Below are positions 1 through 10,284 of a DNA stretch of 64,000 bases, piece by piece. The stretch is from Epiperipatus broadwayi (lineage: Eukaryota; Onychophora; Udeonychophora; Euonychophora; Peripatidae). Each line of letters begins with the position of its first letter. Position 1 is the stretch's first letter. Location: NCBI GenBank assembly GCA_028023455.1, contig JAQFVV010000043.1, positions 664,001-728,000 of the forward strand. Direction: 5' to 3'. The translations under genes and the position numbers were made by a program. The notes beneath the pieces were generated by a model. The model was not told the DNA's origin. It worked only from the letters and a program-made list of their open reading frames with translations, and did no database searches.

Positions 1-477
1 ATTTCTAGAAGCAAAATGTGAAAATAAAATAAAACTAATAATATAAAAAGAAACTTGTTAATTTACATCTTTTTTAACTAACTTAACAAAAAATAAAATG
101 AAAATATTAATGCTACCATTTTGTATCATTGTCCTACATGTGCTAAGTTTTCTGTCCAAAGGCAGGTTGGAATAAGTATATAAACAAGTATAACAAGCAA
201 GGGAGTTTGTTGTCAACAATACAATGCCAAAATTAGTCACTTTCTTAACAATTTACTATTTATGGACCTACATAATAAAGCCCCTTACATCATTAAAATG
301 CATACATACCCAAATATCATTAAATATTTTGTATTATCTGTCTTGCATTATAATTGGGATTTCATTTACCAATCAATTTCATTCATTATCAAAGTAATTT
401 TGACATTTTCAAAGAGAATAATTTTTTGAAGTTAAAATAGTTATTGTTAGAGCAAATATGTTTTAAAATTCGCTTAC

Positions 478-575
478 TTTTTCTCTTGTGGAACAAGTTT
501 TCCTCTAATTAGAATTGGGTTTGGAATATCATCAACCCATTTTAATACCCTCATACGATCATCCCATTTTGTTAA
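478..575 (-). CDS. HYDIN: HYDIN exon (9th and most 3' in window)
   Basis: Minus-strand exon of 98 nt. The acceptor AG lies at 577-576 and the donor GTAAGC at 477-472. It continues the preceding exon's frame after codon CAG and reads LTKWDDRMRVLKWVDDIP, then ends ...PQEK plus two bases of a split codon. The WDDRMRVLKWVD block is a recognisable HYDIN segment that follows the ...FPESKGDQ end of an Ig-like (ASH) repeat. The next exon lies beyond the window's left edge. The boundary is well defined by the frame and both splice sites. Confidence 0.9.
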
Positions 576-777
576 CTACAATAATATCAAAATAGATTTT
601 TTTTTTTAGTTTTTTATTTAAATATTTAACTACAGGAATAATTTATTTTTTTAAAAAAATGTTTAAAATAATAATTATTAAAGTATTATAAATTTAAAAA
701 AAAAACTTATAATAATGAAAATAAATTAGAATGAATAAAACATTGCAATTATGTTTATAACATGCATGATGCCTAAC

Positions 778-1055
778 CTGATCTCCTTTAGACTCTGGGA
801 AAGTGATAGTTTGAATTTCGCAAGGAAGATTGAGTGCAGTAATGAATATAGGTTCACCGGAAGCAAAAGTTACTTTAATATCTTGAGATGACATTGGATG
901 AAGATGTCCTATCAAAGGACTGAATGTTATATTCGGATGAGCAGGCCATTGGAATCGAACAGATTCAGTTTGCGATGAATTAGTAAGGAGAAAATTTATT
1001 TTCTTAGTTTGACTAATATGGCAGTCACCAAAAGTCACATGATTAGAATTGATTG
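778..1055 (-). CDS. HYDIN: HYDIN exon (8th): ASH/Ig-like repeat
   Basis: Minus-strand exon of 278 nt with acceptor AG at 1057-1056 and donor GTTAGG at 777-772. With one base from the previous exon it gives 93 codons. It contains a typical HYDIN ASH/MSP-like beta-sandwich unit: VTFGDCHISQTKKINFLL, then VRFQWPAHPNITFSPLIG, HLHPMSSQDIKVTF and QTITFPESKGDQ. HYDIN is a very large protein of the ciliary central-pair C2b projection, built from many such repeats, and is needed for normal ciliary beating. This exon gave the clearest family recognition in the window. Confidence 0.95.
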
Positions 1056-1762
1056 CTAAAAAAAATAAATAAACAAATTATCATTTTTACTTACAATTCT
1101 ATAAGAAGATAATTTAAAAGGCAAAGAAATAAATAAAATACTTTTACCAAATTTATCAGAATAATCAACACTCAAATAATCTTTATAAAATTAGTCTTTT
1201 TGAAAAAAAGTTATCTCATTTGAGTTATTGGTCCTTACATATTAGATCTAATATGCCTTATCACATCCATGTCATTCGACCTATAAACTTCTAAACTTGA
1301 GATCCGATCAAATAAAGCCTGCAATCTCATCAAATAACATGAACACTAGAACTTCTGATGAAGTTAAGTGATAAATTTGTACACAAAAATAATAATAACA
1401 CATTACAATACTAAATGAAAAGTTATTTGTGAGTTTTTAAAAAACTTCAAAAGTCACCCACCCACCCTGCACAAGATATGGCATCCTGCCATCACAATAA
1501 CAACCAGAAATTCCCAAACTTTATTCAAAATTTTTAAAAAAAATACTATGTATATATTCTGGCATAAAATTACAAAATAGACACAAAAAAGATGACGTTT
1601 TCGTTTGCATTCTAGATGATATTAAAAAAATAAGTCGACCTTGTTGATTCTGTTTTAATAAAAGTTTACACCACCACCACCCCTGTAAAGCATATAAAAG
1701 TTAAGAACTATGAATGTCAGCTGCATAAAGAAGATGGCATTTTTGTCTGCATTCTGTTCTAG

Positions 1763-2286
1763 TATGGAGAGTAAAAAGAGTTTAAATATATATAGAAGTA
1801 AACGGAACATTGGGTGCAAGTTAATTTACGATAATAGTAAGGAAAGTAGCTTATTGTTTAAGGCTCGAACTGGATCTTTAGCAACAAGAGAATATACATG
1901 TAAATGGAAAAATATGGGTGGTTTAGTTTGCAAATTGTGTAAGGAAGATATAGAAAATATTAGGCATCTGTTGATTGAATGTAAATGCTTGAAAGCAGAA
2001 AGGGTACAAATAAAGAAGTTATGGGAGAATAAATATGAACAAAGCGATTATACAGAAAGTGGGTTATTAGTTTTTATGCTGGGTTTGGGAAAAGATAAGG
2101 GGGGGGTAGATATAAAGGCCATAGAGTTGACAAAAATTATGTTGTGGAAATGGGATGGAGCATATTATGGGAAAGCTAAGGGTGGGGAATGGAAGGGGAA
2201 GGTAAAGTGGCTAACAGGTTTCTTTGGGCATAGTTGCTGAGAGATTCCTGACTTCATTTAAGGAGAATTCATGGTACATCACATCT
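1763..2286 (+). pseudogene. 5'-truncated LINE ORF fragment (C-terminal zinc knuckle)
   Basis: From 1763 the sequence is closely similar to the end of the LINE ORF at 39479-42463, starting at its residues ESKKSLNIYR and running to the 3' untranslated region (stop at about 2238; the tail has ACATCACATC). The readable part includes the CKLC...HLLIEC zinc-knuckle pattern found after the reverse transcriptase of many LINEs. The open frame extends artificially upstream to 1710 in unrelated sequence. A motif next to the insertion (AGATGACG..TTTGCATTCT at 1590-1615) recurs at about 1729-1755. The copy therefore seems inserted into the second of two tandem copies of a local repeat whose remainder resumes at about 2287. 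It is a dead-on-arrival 5'-truncated insertion in a HYDIN intron. Confidence 0.85.
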
Positions 2287-2395
2287 ATATTAAAAAAATT
2301 ATCCCACCTCATTCATTCTGTTTTAATAAAAGTTGAATTTTTTTTTTTAAGTTTTGATAAAAATTTACTAATTTCCTTTTTTAGGTTTTTTTAAC

Positions 2396-3199
2396 AAAAT
2401 AAATGTAATTACAATAGAATGACAGCCTGTTAAGCTAATTGCGCAGACGCTGTGAGAATGTTATTAATAAATGAATACCTTCGAACAACCACATGATATA
2501 GTATTTGTATAAGAGTAAAAAGGAATCCTCTTACCCTTATGACTCAAATGTTTATAAATGAGCAAATCTGAAGTAGTTGTAACGAAGGCGTGACTACATA
2601 ATAGTCACTTTAAATTACTATATATAATGTCTGTATGAATGACGCCAATGAAATTTTCTAGAATTTACTAAACGCCACTCTAAACAAAACTAAATCATAT
2701 ACATGAATAAACATTTATTTTATAACGTCTTGCGTGCGATTCATTTATTAATAACATTCTCACAGCGTCTGCGCAATTAGCTTAACAGGCTGTCATTCTA
2801 TTGTAATTATAATCGCACGCAAGACGTTATAAAATAAATGTTTATTCATGCATATGATTTAGTTTCGTTTAGAGTGGCATTTAGTAAATTCTAGAAAATT
2901 TCATTGGCGTCATTCATACAGACATTATATATAGTAATTTAAAGTGACTATTATGTAGTCACGCCTTCATTACAACTACTTCAGATTTGCTCATTTATAA
3001 ACATTTGAGTCGTAAGGGTAAGAGGATTCCTTTTTACTCTTATACAAATACTATATCATGTGGTTGTTCGAAGGTATTCATTTATTAATAACATTCTCAC
3101 AGCGTCTGCGCAATTAGCTTAACAGGCTGTCATTCTATTGTAATTATAATCGCACGCAAGACGTTATAAAATAAATGTTTATTCAAAATAAATGTAGTT
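2396..3199. repeat. Foldback/tandem element, 337-bp unit
   Basis: One unit in inverted orientation (about 2402-2735) is followed directly by about 1.3 units in direct orientation (about 2737-3184). The motif TCATTTATTAATAACATTCT recurs at 2741 and 3078, a period of 337 bp. The arms are nearly identical, so the insertion is young. The element is bracketed by AAAATAAATGTAATT (2396-2410) and AAAATAAATGTAGTT (3185-3199), a plausible 15-bp target duplication with one difference. No convincing ORF exists. I did not find an intact hammerhead core; a CTGAAGT..GAAG-like trace on the minus strand near 2568 is too degenerate to call. The architecture matches the ribozyme-bearing elements elsewhere in the window. 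Confidence 0.85.
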
Positions 3200-3636
3200 A
3201 GATATTCCTCAATCAAGATTCCGTGCAGCCATTACATAATATAAACACATGCTTTAACTCTCCATTTTTTAAAAATCTGATGTAGATGCAAGTCTTTTTT
3301 TTTAAATGTCCATTTTTTACTTTTCTCTCATAGTTAACAGATGTGTTTTGTTTTTTTTTTGCTTTACTGTCTTTTTTATAATTAATATACTTATTATTTT
3401 CGTAGTTAATATACTTATTTAAGTGATAGAATAGATGTGGTAATTTTTTAATTTTTATGTTGCTTATGTATAATTTTTTGGTAATTTTGCTTTAATTCCT
3501 GTTTTGTAATTTCATACCAGAGTTAATATATGTGGTAGTTTTTTTTTAATTTTAAGTAAAATTTGTGAATTGCTGGCTATAACCACTGAGCATCACATGA
3601 TCACCATCTCTATATTAGCCCATAATTGTTGTAAAC

Positions 3637-3778
3637 GAAGGCAAAATTCTCCATACAGTAGTGCCACCCTGTGCCAAACAGAGTAATCAATGGATTATGC
3701 ACAAGCCTTCTGGCATCCATTGATTACTCTGTTTATCACAGGGTGGCACTACTGTATGGAGAGTTTTGCCTTTGTTTA
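3637..3778. repeat. Family A solo foldback hairpin
   Basis: Near-perfect inverted repeat. The left arm (about 3640-3692) and right arm (about 3717-3772) share GGCAAAATTCTCCATACAG and AGAGTAATCAATGGA and their complements, around a loop of about 24 bp. It consists only of the terminal part of family A (see 4492-6172); the ribozyme part is missing. The flanking CATCACATGATCACC at 3592 is the usual outer end of the family. Two antiparallel short ORFs over it are artefacts of the palindrome. Confidence 0.85.
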
Positions 3779-5086
3779 ATTGGTGGCTATGTGAGGAATG
3801 GCAGAATGCAGTACTTTGTGCAGTGGGGGTGTGTGTATGGTTTTGATAGCACAAAGTACCATTTTTATTTAGCATCGTAATGTGTTATTTTTATTATTTT
3901 TGAGGTACAAATTTATATTTTTCATATTGTTACAAATGTACTTTTTCAGACCTAGTCTGGTACGATTAGTGTTACGTATTAGAACTGCTACACCTTTTCA
4001 CATACCTATCAGTCTGCTGGTTATCTAAATCTTGTGAAAATGTCATGAAATAATGTGTACACATGGTTCATTTTGACAAATTTATTATTTAAGTTTGTCA
4101 GAAATTCCGATGTACACATTATTTGGTGATATCCTAATATTAGAAAGTTATCAGTGGACTGGTACAGGTGTGAAAGGGTGTACCAGGTATAGTACACAAG
4201 TACCAAATTATTTAATTTCTGATTTCTACGGCAATATTTCTTAAAGCAGTTACTTTATGAGATATAGATTAATAGTTATCAGGTCTAATTATAGATCTTA
4301 AATCCTTATTCTTAACATAGTGACTACAGACCAAACAATTATTCTTTATATATCTTATCACCAATAAATTTAAAAATTTTAATTTAACAAAATCTAATTC
4401 CCCTCCCTCTTTCTACAACATATTTTATGGAAGATCAAAACAATTAAACTCATATACCAATTCCTTCAATTTATATATACATATTGTTTGGTAATAAATA
4501 AATAACATCACATGATCACATTTCCTATACTAGCACATTAATTGTTGATAAACAGAGCAAAACTCTCCATACAGTATTGCCACCTGTGCTAAACAGAGTA
4601 ATCAATGGATGCCAGAAGGCTTGTGCATAAAATCCCTATCTAATGCCTACTCATCCAATATCCCCAGATTAGTTTCTGGCTTATGGCCTTCGTCAGTGAG
4701 GAGCTTTGGATCTGAGAGCACTGCATCTAGATCTTAGGATCTAATGCAACCCTCTAGCAACCACCTTTTATCTCTACTTAACTACAAAACTATGAGAATG
4801 AAATTGAAAACACAAAAAATATTTGATCATGTGATGCTTAATGGTTTAACACCAATCCTGCCTAATAGGATAGTGGTGGCTATGGTTGTAAAAGAGCCAA
4901 AGACACCAAAATGTATGGGTGCTGAACTGAGTTCAGACCCACATGACTATATAAGCTATTGAGCTTAGATTGAAAATATTTTTTGTGTTTTCAATTTCAT
5001 TCTCATAGTTTTGTAGTTAAGTAGAGATAAAAGGTGGTTGCTAGAGGGTTGCATTAGATCCTAAGATCTAGATGCAGTGCTCTCAG

Positions 5087-5145
5087 ATCCAAAGCTCCTC
5101 ACTGACGAAGGCCACAAGCCAGAAACTAGTCTGGGGATATTGGAT
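5087..5145 (+). ncRNA. Hammerhead ribozyme (type I), family A copy 1
   Basis: Core: CTGACGA (5102-5108), GAAA (5122-5125), and cleavage base C17 at 5131. Helix I inner pairs are TCCTCA (5096-5101) with TGGGGA (5132-5137), with one G-U. Helix I outer pairs are ATCCAA (5087-5092) with TTGGAT (5140-5145), after an internal loop. Helix II pairs GGC with GCC (5110-5112/5118-5120) around CACAA, with an A.A mismatch at the usual G10.1-C11.1 position. Helix III is the self-complementary ACTAGT: only 2 bp with a TA loop in one molecule, but 6 bp between two molecules, as reported for minimal PLE hammerheads. Predicted cleavage is between 5131 and 5132. Confidence 0.85.
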
Positions 5146-5542
5146 GAGTAGGCATTAGATAGGGATTTTATGCACAAGCCTTCTGGCATCCATTGATTAC
5201 TCTGTTTAGCACAGGTGGCAATACTGTATGGAGAGTTTTGCTCTGTTTATCAACAATTAATGTGCTAGTATAGGAAATGTGATCATGTGATGCTTAATGG
5301 TTTAACACCAGTCCTGCCTAATAGGATAGTGGTGGCTATGGTTGTAAAAGAGCCAAAGACACCAAAATGTATGGGTGCTGAACTGAGTTCAGACCCACAT
5401 GACTATATAAGCTATTGAGCTTAGATTGAAAATATTTTTTGTGTTTTCAATTTTATTCTCATAGTTTTGTAGTTAAGTAGAGATAAAAGGTGGTTGCTAG
5501 AGGGTTGCATTAGATCCTAAGATCTAGATGCAGTGCTCTCAG

Positions 5543-5601
5543 ATCCAAAGCTCCTCACTGACGAAGGCCACAAGCCAGAAACTAGTCTGGGGATATTGGA
5601 T
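5543..5601 (+). ncRNA. Hammerhead ribozyme (type I), family A copy 2
   Basis: Identical in core and all helices to the copy at 5087-5145, exactly 456 bp downstream. CTGACGA is at 5558-5564, GAAA at 5578-5581, C17 at 5587. Cleavage here and at the first copy would release nucleotides 5132-5587 as a 456-nt RNA with 5'-OH and 2',3'-cyclic phosphate ends. Confidence 0.85.
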
Positions 5602-5998
5602 GAGTAGGCATTAGATAGGGATTTTATGCACAAGCCTTCTGGCATCCATTGATTACTCTGTTTAGCACAGGTGGCAATACTGTATGGAGAGTTTTGCTCT
5701 GTTTATCAACAATTAATGTGCTAGTATAGGAAATGTGATCATGTGATGCTTAATGGTTTAACACCAGTCCTGCCTAATAGGATAGTGGTGGCTATGGTTG
5801 TAAAAGAGCCAAAGACACCAAAATGTATGGGTGCTGAACTGAGTTCAGACCCATATGACTATATAAGCTATTGAGCTTAGATTGAAAATATTTTTTGTGT
5901 TTTCAATTTTATTCTCATAGTTTTGTAGTTAAGTAGAGATAAAAGGTGGTTGCTAGAGGGTTGCATTAGATCCTAAGATCTAGATGCAGTGCTCTCAG

Positions 5999-6057
5999 AT
6001 CCAAAGCTCCTCACTGACGAAGGCCACAAGCCAGAAACTAGTCTGGGGATATTGGAT
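5999..6057 (+). ncRNA. Hammerhead ribozyme (type I), family A copy 3
   Basis: Third identical copy, again 456 bp further on. CTGACGA starts at 6014 and C17 is at 6043. Together with copy 2 it bounds a second predicted 456-nt monomer (5588-6043). Confidence 0.85.
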
Positions 6058-6299
6058 GAGTAGGCATTAGATAGGGATTTTATGCACAAACCTTCTGGCA
6101 TCCATTGATTACTCTGTTTAGCACAGGTGGCAATACTGTATGGAGAGTTTTGCTCTGTTTAATAAATAAATACTCTAATTATTATTAGTAGTAGGCATTC
6201 TCTATAAGCTTTTTGAATGAATCACATTAACAAGAATTAAGCTGATAGCAAAGAACCACCTATCTAGGCCAGGAAGAAACTGTTGTCAACAAGTTTTGT

Positions 6300-7480
6300 C
6301 TTTATCAACTCATATTGAAAAAAAATCTGAATAACTTAAAAACTGCTGAGATATTTACTTATTTAATTTCAGTTTATGATTCTGTTTGGAAAACCATCAA
6401 TTTACTTTCTAATAAAAATGTTCAAGTGATACTAAATAATAATCATAATCATGGTAGATACAAAATTGTACAGAATGAACCCCTTTGGCTTCAGTTCCTT
6501 AACTTTATTTAATATGTTTATTAGTGATCTTCCAAAACAGACTGCATGAAATTCACTTATGTCAATGATATTGCTTTGATTTCTCAAAAGAGGTTCTTTC
6601 CTGATATCGAAAGTTCTCTCAATTTCTATTTCAGAGACTGGGTGGGATCTTATTCCCAATTCAATGAAGACAATCCATTCACTTTTCCATATAAATAACA
6701 GAGACTCATCTTATTTAAATATAACCTTTGAAATACAGTCCCACCTCATATTATTTAAGAGTAAACTTTGATCATAGTCTCTTTGATTTTCATTTGGATA
6801 AGGTTACATCAAAATTAATTTCTAGGAATAACTTGAAGTTGTGATATAAATACTTTAAGACAGCTTACTTAGCACTAGCATATTCTGATGTCGAATATCA
6901 TTCCTCTGTTTGAAGTAAAAAGTTCCACATTAACTTCTGAATAGTCAATTAAAATATTACCAAGAAAAATATTATTAGTGCACTCAAGTCTGTCTCCTTA
7001 CAATGGCCTCCTGTTCTTTTATTTATTTCACTACAAGATATCAGAAAGTTGCTTCACAGAAAATGTATAATGCGCTTAATAACAATTAATGTTTATAACT
7101 TTAAATTGATTCAAAATATTTTTAATTATATGATATAAATATTAACTTGCTGTGAATCGAAAGATTTCATGAATTGATTTCTAGATGAGGTAGTGGACTT
7201 AATTAGTGAAGAACTTACTAGCTTCACATTCTCAAATCAAAATGCTTTAGATTTGCCTATATAATTAGAAAGTAGGTTGAAGATAGGATGGCCGCTCCTA
7301 TCTTTATAAAATCATAATCTTGTGTTAATATTTGTAGAGATCCCTGTCATGGTAAAATTCAGCACTCAAGGTGCATAGTAGTAAGATTAAAGTCTTATAT
7401 GTATTTTAAAAAGCTATTAAGTAGATAAAACTTGCCGAGACCTCAAAATATAGTTTCACCATTTAAGACTTGTTTCAATA
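6300..7480 (+). pseudogene. Degenerate LINE reverse transcriptase (Jockey/CR1-like)
   Basis: Scattered frames on the plus strand keep the order of LINE RT landmarks. About 6511-6545 reads NMFISDLPKQT-like (the LYISDLP block). About 6545-6625 reads KFTYVNDIALISQKR..FPDIESSLNFYFRDW (the Y-x-D-D active-site region, with N for the first D). About 6690-6715 matches a segment like NNRDSSYLNITF. About 6850-7080 matches AYLALAYSDVEYHSSV...SLQWPPVLFF...KISE, the C-terminal block usually written as LALVYSxAEYxxPVW...WLPVLSNI. Many stops and frameshifts interrupt it. The clade assignment is from memory of motif style only. Confidence 0.65.
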
Positions 7481-7764
7481 TCTTTCTTTTGAATATTAAA
7501 CTAAAAGTCTACAATTGAAGAATTATGATATAAAAAATTCAATTCTTATAATGTTTAACATTTTTTTCTTGACATAATAAAGACAGTCATATTTGATATT
7601 TCTGCCTATAAAAAATGATACCATGTGTAAGATGGATAGGTAAAATAAAAAAGTTTGATGTTATGATGTGGAGGAGAAGCTATAGATTAAAATTACGATT
7701 AATATAGGAGAGATCATTATTCTAAAATAAATTTGATGATATATATATTATAGATTAAATATCT

Positions 7765-8052
7765 CATGATCATCATTTCTTATACTTGCTCTTAACTGTT
7801 ATTAAATCAGGCAAAATTCTCTATACATATTGCCACTCAATGCAAGCCAGAGTAATCAATGGATGCCAGAAAGCTCTCAGATTTAAGGCTCCTCACTGAC
7901 GAAGGTCACAAGCCAGAAACTAGCCTGGGGATATTGGATGAGTAGGCACTAGATGGGGATTTTATGCAAAAGTCTTCTGGCATCCATTGATTAATCTGGC
8001 TTGCACTGAGTAGCAATACATATAGTGAGTTTTGCCTATTTTAACAACAGAT
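7765..8052. repeat. Family A foldback with degenerate hammerhead
   Basis: The left inverted arm (about 7800-7870) and right arm (about 7975-8045) share the CAGAGTAATCAATGGATGCC terminal segment. The right, direct half keeps the ribozyme region (7872-7945). Possible short flanking duplication AGATTAA (about 7752 and 8050). It is older than the 4492-6172 array, judging by substitutions. Confidence 0.8.
7880..7945 (+). ncRNA. Hammerhead ribozyme, decayed family A copy
   Basis: CTGACGA (7896-7902) and GAAA are intact. Helix I inner TCCTCA/TGGGGA is intact. The outer helix is ATTTAA against TTGGAT, where two C-to-T changes still pair as G-U. Helix II is GGT/GCC (one wobble). Helix III reads ACTAGC instead of the palindrome ACTAGT, losing the closing pair next to C17, so activity is doubtful. 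Confidence 0.55.
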
Positions 8053-8867
8053 TAATAAATAAAAAATTAGGAGGGAATACTTTCCATGGATTAACATCAT
8101 AATCAGGACTTTTAAAAAACTACATAATTTCACCATTAAAAGTATAAAAAAATTTTTTTTTGCTTATTTGAACTCTCTGATTTATCTGTATTCATTTTAT
8201 GCAATAAATCAAACCTCTTAAATGTTTCCCTTTCTATAACTTTTCTTTACAAATCACTTCCACAATATCTGGATGAAAACTATGTCTATATTCCTATTCA
8301 TGGCTATAAAGTACAGATGAATTTGTTAAATTAGTTTTAGCTTTTTTAAACATAAGTGAATACTGTATTTAGATACGTTTAATGTTAGCTTTAGAATAGC
8401 TCTAAATTTGAACAGATTGATTAATAATATGAAAGATAAAGTAGACAAATGTTATGTATGCAGTAGGGTGTAATCAAATGGATTGCTAATATACATGTTA
8501 TGGTGAAACGTAAGTGAATTTGAAGGTAAGAATGATAAAGTAGTCATTTGTGTATTTTTTTTATAATCATAATTATGAAATTATTCTTTGATGACAACAT
8601 ACTTGGTTTGTTTAAGTTAATTTTATTCTTTATTATCTGAAACGGGTTTTTTATATTATTTACATATGTAATCTTAAAATGCAAATTATATGAAAATGCT
8701 AATTTGCATTTAGACTGCAAGTTAAATGCTTACTACAATCACTGCAAAATATTATATTACAGTTTGCTTGGCTAGACGTTAAAAATTATATAGTGTAGCT
8801 GCTAATGATATTACTATTGTTTATGCATTGATTGCTTTCACATATATATATATATATAATTTAAATG

Positions 8868-9041
8868 TATTCCAAATAATGGTAAACGACTTATAATATA
8901 ATACAAATAAAAAATCATAAAGATATATTTTCGCTTAATTTGAATTGAGTTGATAATGATTATGAATATAATCGAAAATATTTCTTTATGATTTTTTTAT
9001 TTATATTATATTATAAGTCGTTTACCGTTATTTGGAATATA
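8868..9041. repeat. Imperfect inverted repeat (MITE-like hairpin)
   Basis: The left arm (about 8868-8935) and right arm (about 8968-9040) pair over about 70 bp, for example GGTAAACGACTTATAATATA with its complement, around a loop of about 30 bp. It is followed by a C-tract at 9050-9060. Coding potential is absent. It could be a miniature inverted-repeat element or another foldback; the ends are not resolved. Confidence 0.7.
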
Positions 9042-9061
9042 TTTAAGTTCCCCCCCCCCCC

Positions 9062-9165
9062 ATATGTTATAGCATTGGCCGGGAGGCGAACTCGCAACAA
9101 CCGTCTATAACCAACTGCTTGCTTGCAAAGTGGCTGCGCTGACCTCTCGGCTAACAATGCTTAAC
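9062..9165 (-). repeat. tRNA-like repeat, degenerate
   Basis: On the minus strand, an A-box-like stretch TTAGCCGAGAGGTCAGCGC is followed about 50 nt later by a B-box-like GAGTTCGCCTC, and the ends GCATTG and CAATGC can pair as an acceptor stem. The anticodon arm does not fold cleanly, so this is a tRNA-derived repeat or tRNA pseudogene rather than a working tRNA. A related sequence is present twice at 30935-31135. Confidence 0.5.
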
Positions 9166-9255
9166 ATATTTAAGTTTTGTTATTGTATTATTAATATTAG
9201 TGGATATTTTATTTTGTTATATATATATATAATTTTACAAAAAAACATACACTAC

Positions 9256-9513
9256 CTGTAACTTCATCTTCAGGATACAATTCAAGACTTTGATAGGGAT
9301 TAGAGCAGGCACAAATATTTTCATAATAAATAAAATCACTATATCCTTCACCAACTGCCACAATTACACTATCTTCATAGTCATTATTGACCACATGGAA
9401 TTTAATATGAGCAGTATGCTGTCCACTTTTTTTAGCAGAAAACACCACACCAAGAATAATAGTTTCTTTCACATCCAAAGTAAAGAGTAGCATGGACAAG
9501 GTTTTTTTTTTGG
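9256..9513 (-). CDS. HYDIN: HYDIN exon (7th): Ig-like repeat segment
   Basis: Minus-strand exon of 258 nt with acceptor TTTTCTAG ending at 9514 and donor GTAGTG at 9255-9250. It joins in frame to the exon at 16310-16397 (split codon T+CC). It encodes TLSMLLFTLDVKETIILG, VVFSAKKSGQHTAHIKF, HVVNNDYEDSVIVAVGEG and ENICACSNPYQSLELYPEDE: beta-strand-rich sequence with the GQHTAHIKFHVVNN pattern of HYDIN repeats. The exon opens with a run of ten A (SKKKT), a slippage-prone tract that is nevertheless in frame. Confidence 0.93.
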
Positions 9514-10284
9514 CTAGAAAATATATATTCATAACTGTTAATCAAGAATGTTTTAATCTGAATACCAAAAACATTATCTAACTGTAATGTCTTAAAGATC
9601 TTAGGTATATTATAAAGTGCGTTTTAACAGTTATTTGATATAATATGCTTTACTGGATGCATCAGATATATAAAATATAATATATCTTGGTTTATTATTT
9701 TTTTATATTGTACTTACTAATTTTTTATCAGTAGTATATAAAGCAGGAGTGGTCAAACTTTTCTCACTATGAGACACATGGACTTTTGTAATGTCTCTAG
9801 TGGTCAGCATATAAAAACGTATACTTACTTTCCTTTATGTGAAGTATTCATAGAAAATTCTTGCAATCATGTTCAAAGAAGGAGTTTTCCATTTTTAATT
9901 AATTTTAATAAAATAAAGTTTTAAAATCGATTTCCAGAAATTTTAGAATGATGACTAACATCGTATATTAATCTATGTTCATATTTGCTCGAATATTGTT
10001 TCTATGGTAAGTTGAAACAGAAAAGAAATTTTGCGAAAAATTTTGATGCCACAGACATTGTAATGTAATTTAGATTAATATTGTTAAGCAACAATACCTG
10101 ATAATGGGAACTTTGGTTTGATACAATTTATTGTTTTTGAAATATATTGAATAATCAATAGAAGTTACAATTCAAAACGTATTAGACATGCATTTTTTGA
10201 AAAACTTTATTAATTAAAAGGTTATATTAAATTGCAAATCTGTTTAAATATATGAAATTTTTCTACAGTACATGCTTTTTCATA

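Larger units (their letters stand above)
4492..6172. repeat. Family A retrozyme-like array: inverted unit plus tandem 456-bp units
   Basis: An inverted partial unit (4505-4822) meets a direct partial unit (4823-4966), followed by full 456-bp direct units (4967-5422, 5423-5878) and a final partial unit (5879-6160). The units are almost identical. Each contains a hammerhead ribozyme (5087-5145, 5543-5601, 5999-6057). The whole array is flanked by TAATAAATAAATA at 4492-4504 and 6160-6172, a 13-bp target-site duplication. There is no significant ORF. Tandem non-coding units of a few hundred bp with type-I hammerheads are the hallmark of retrozymes, so the array would be transcribed and self-cleave to 456-nt monomers. 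The inverted leading unit is unusual for that class. The minus-strand ribozyme in the inverted unit (about 4655-4705) has helix III ACTAAT instead of ACTAGT and is probably weakened. Confidence 0.9.

Noticed and set aside
9062-9165. Functional tRNA gene
   Set aside because: The A- and B-box-like parts are present but the anticodon stem does not pair and related copies vary, so it is called a tRNA-like repeat.
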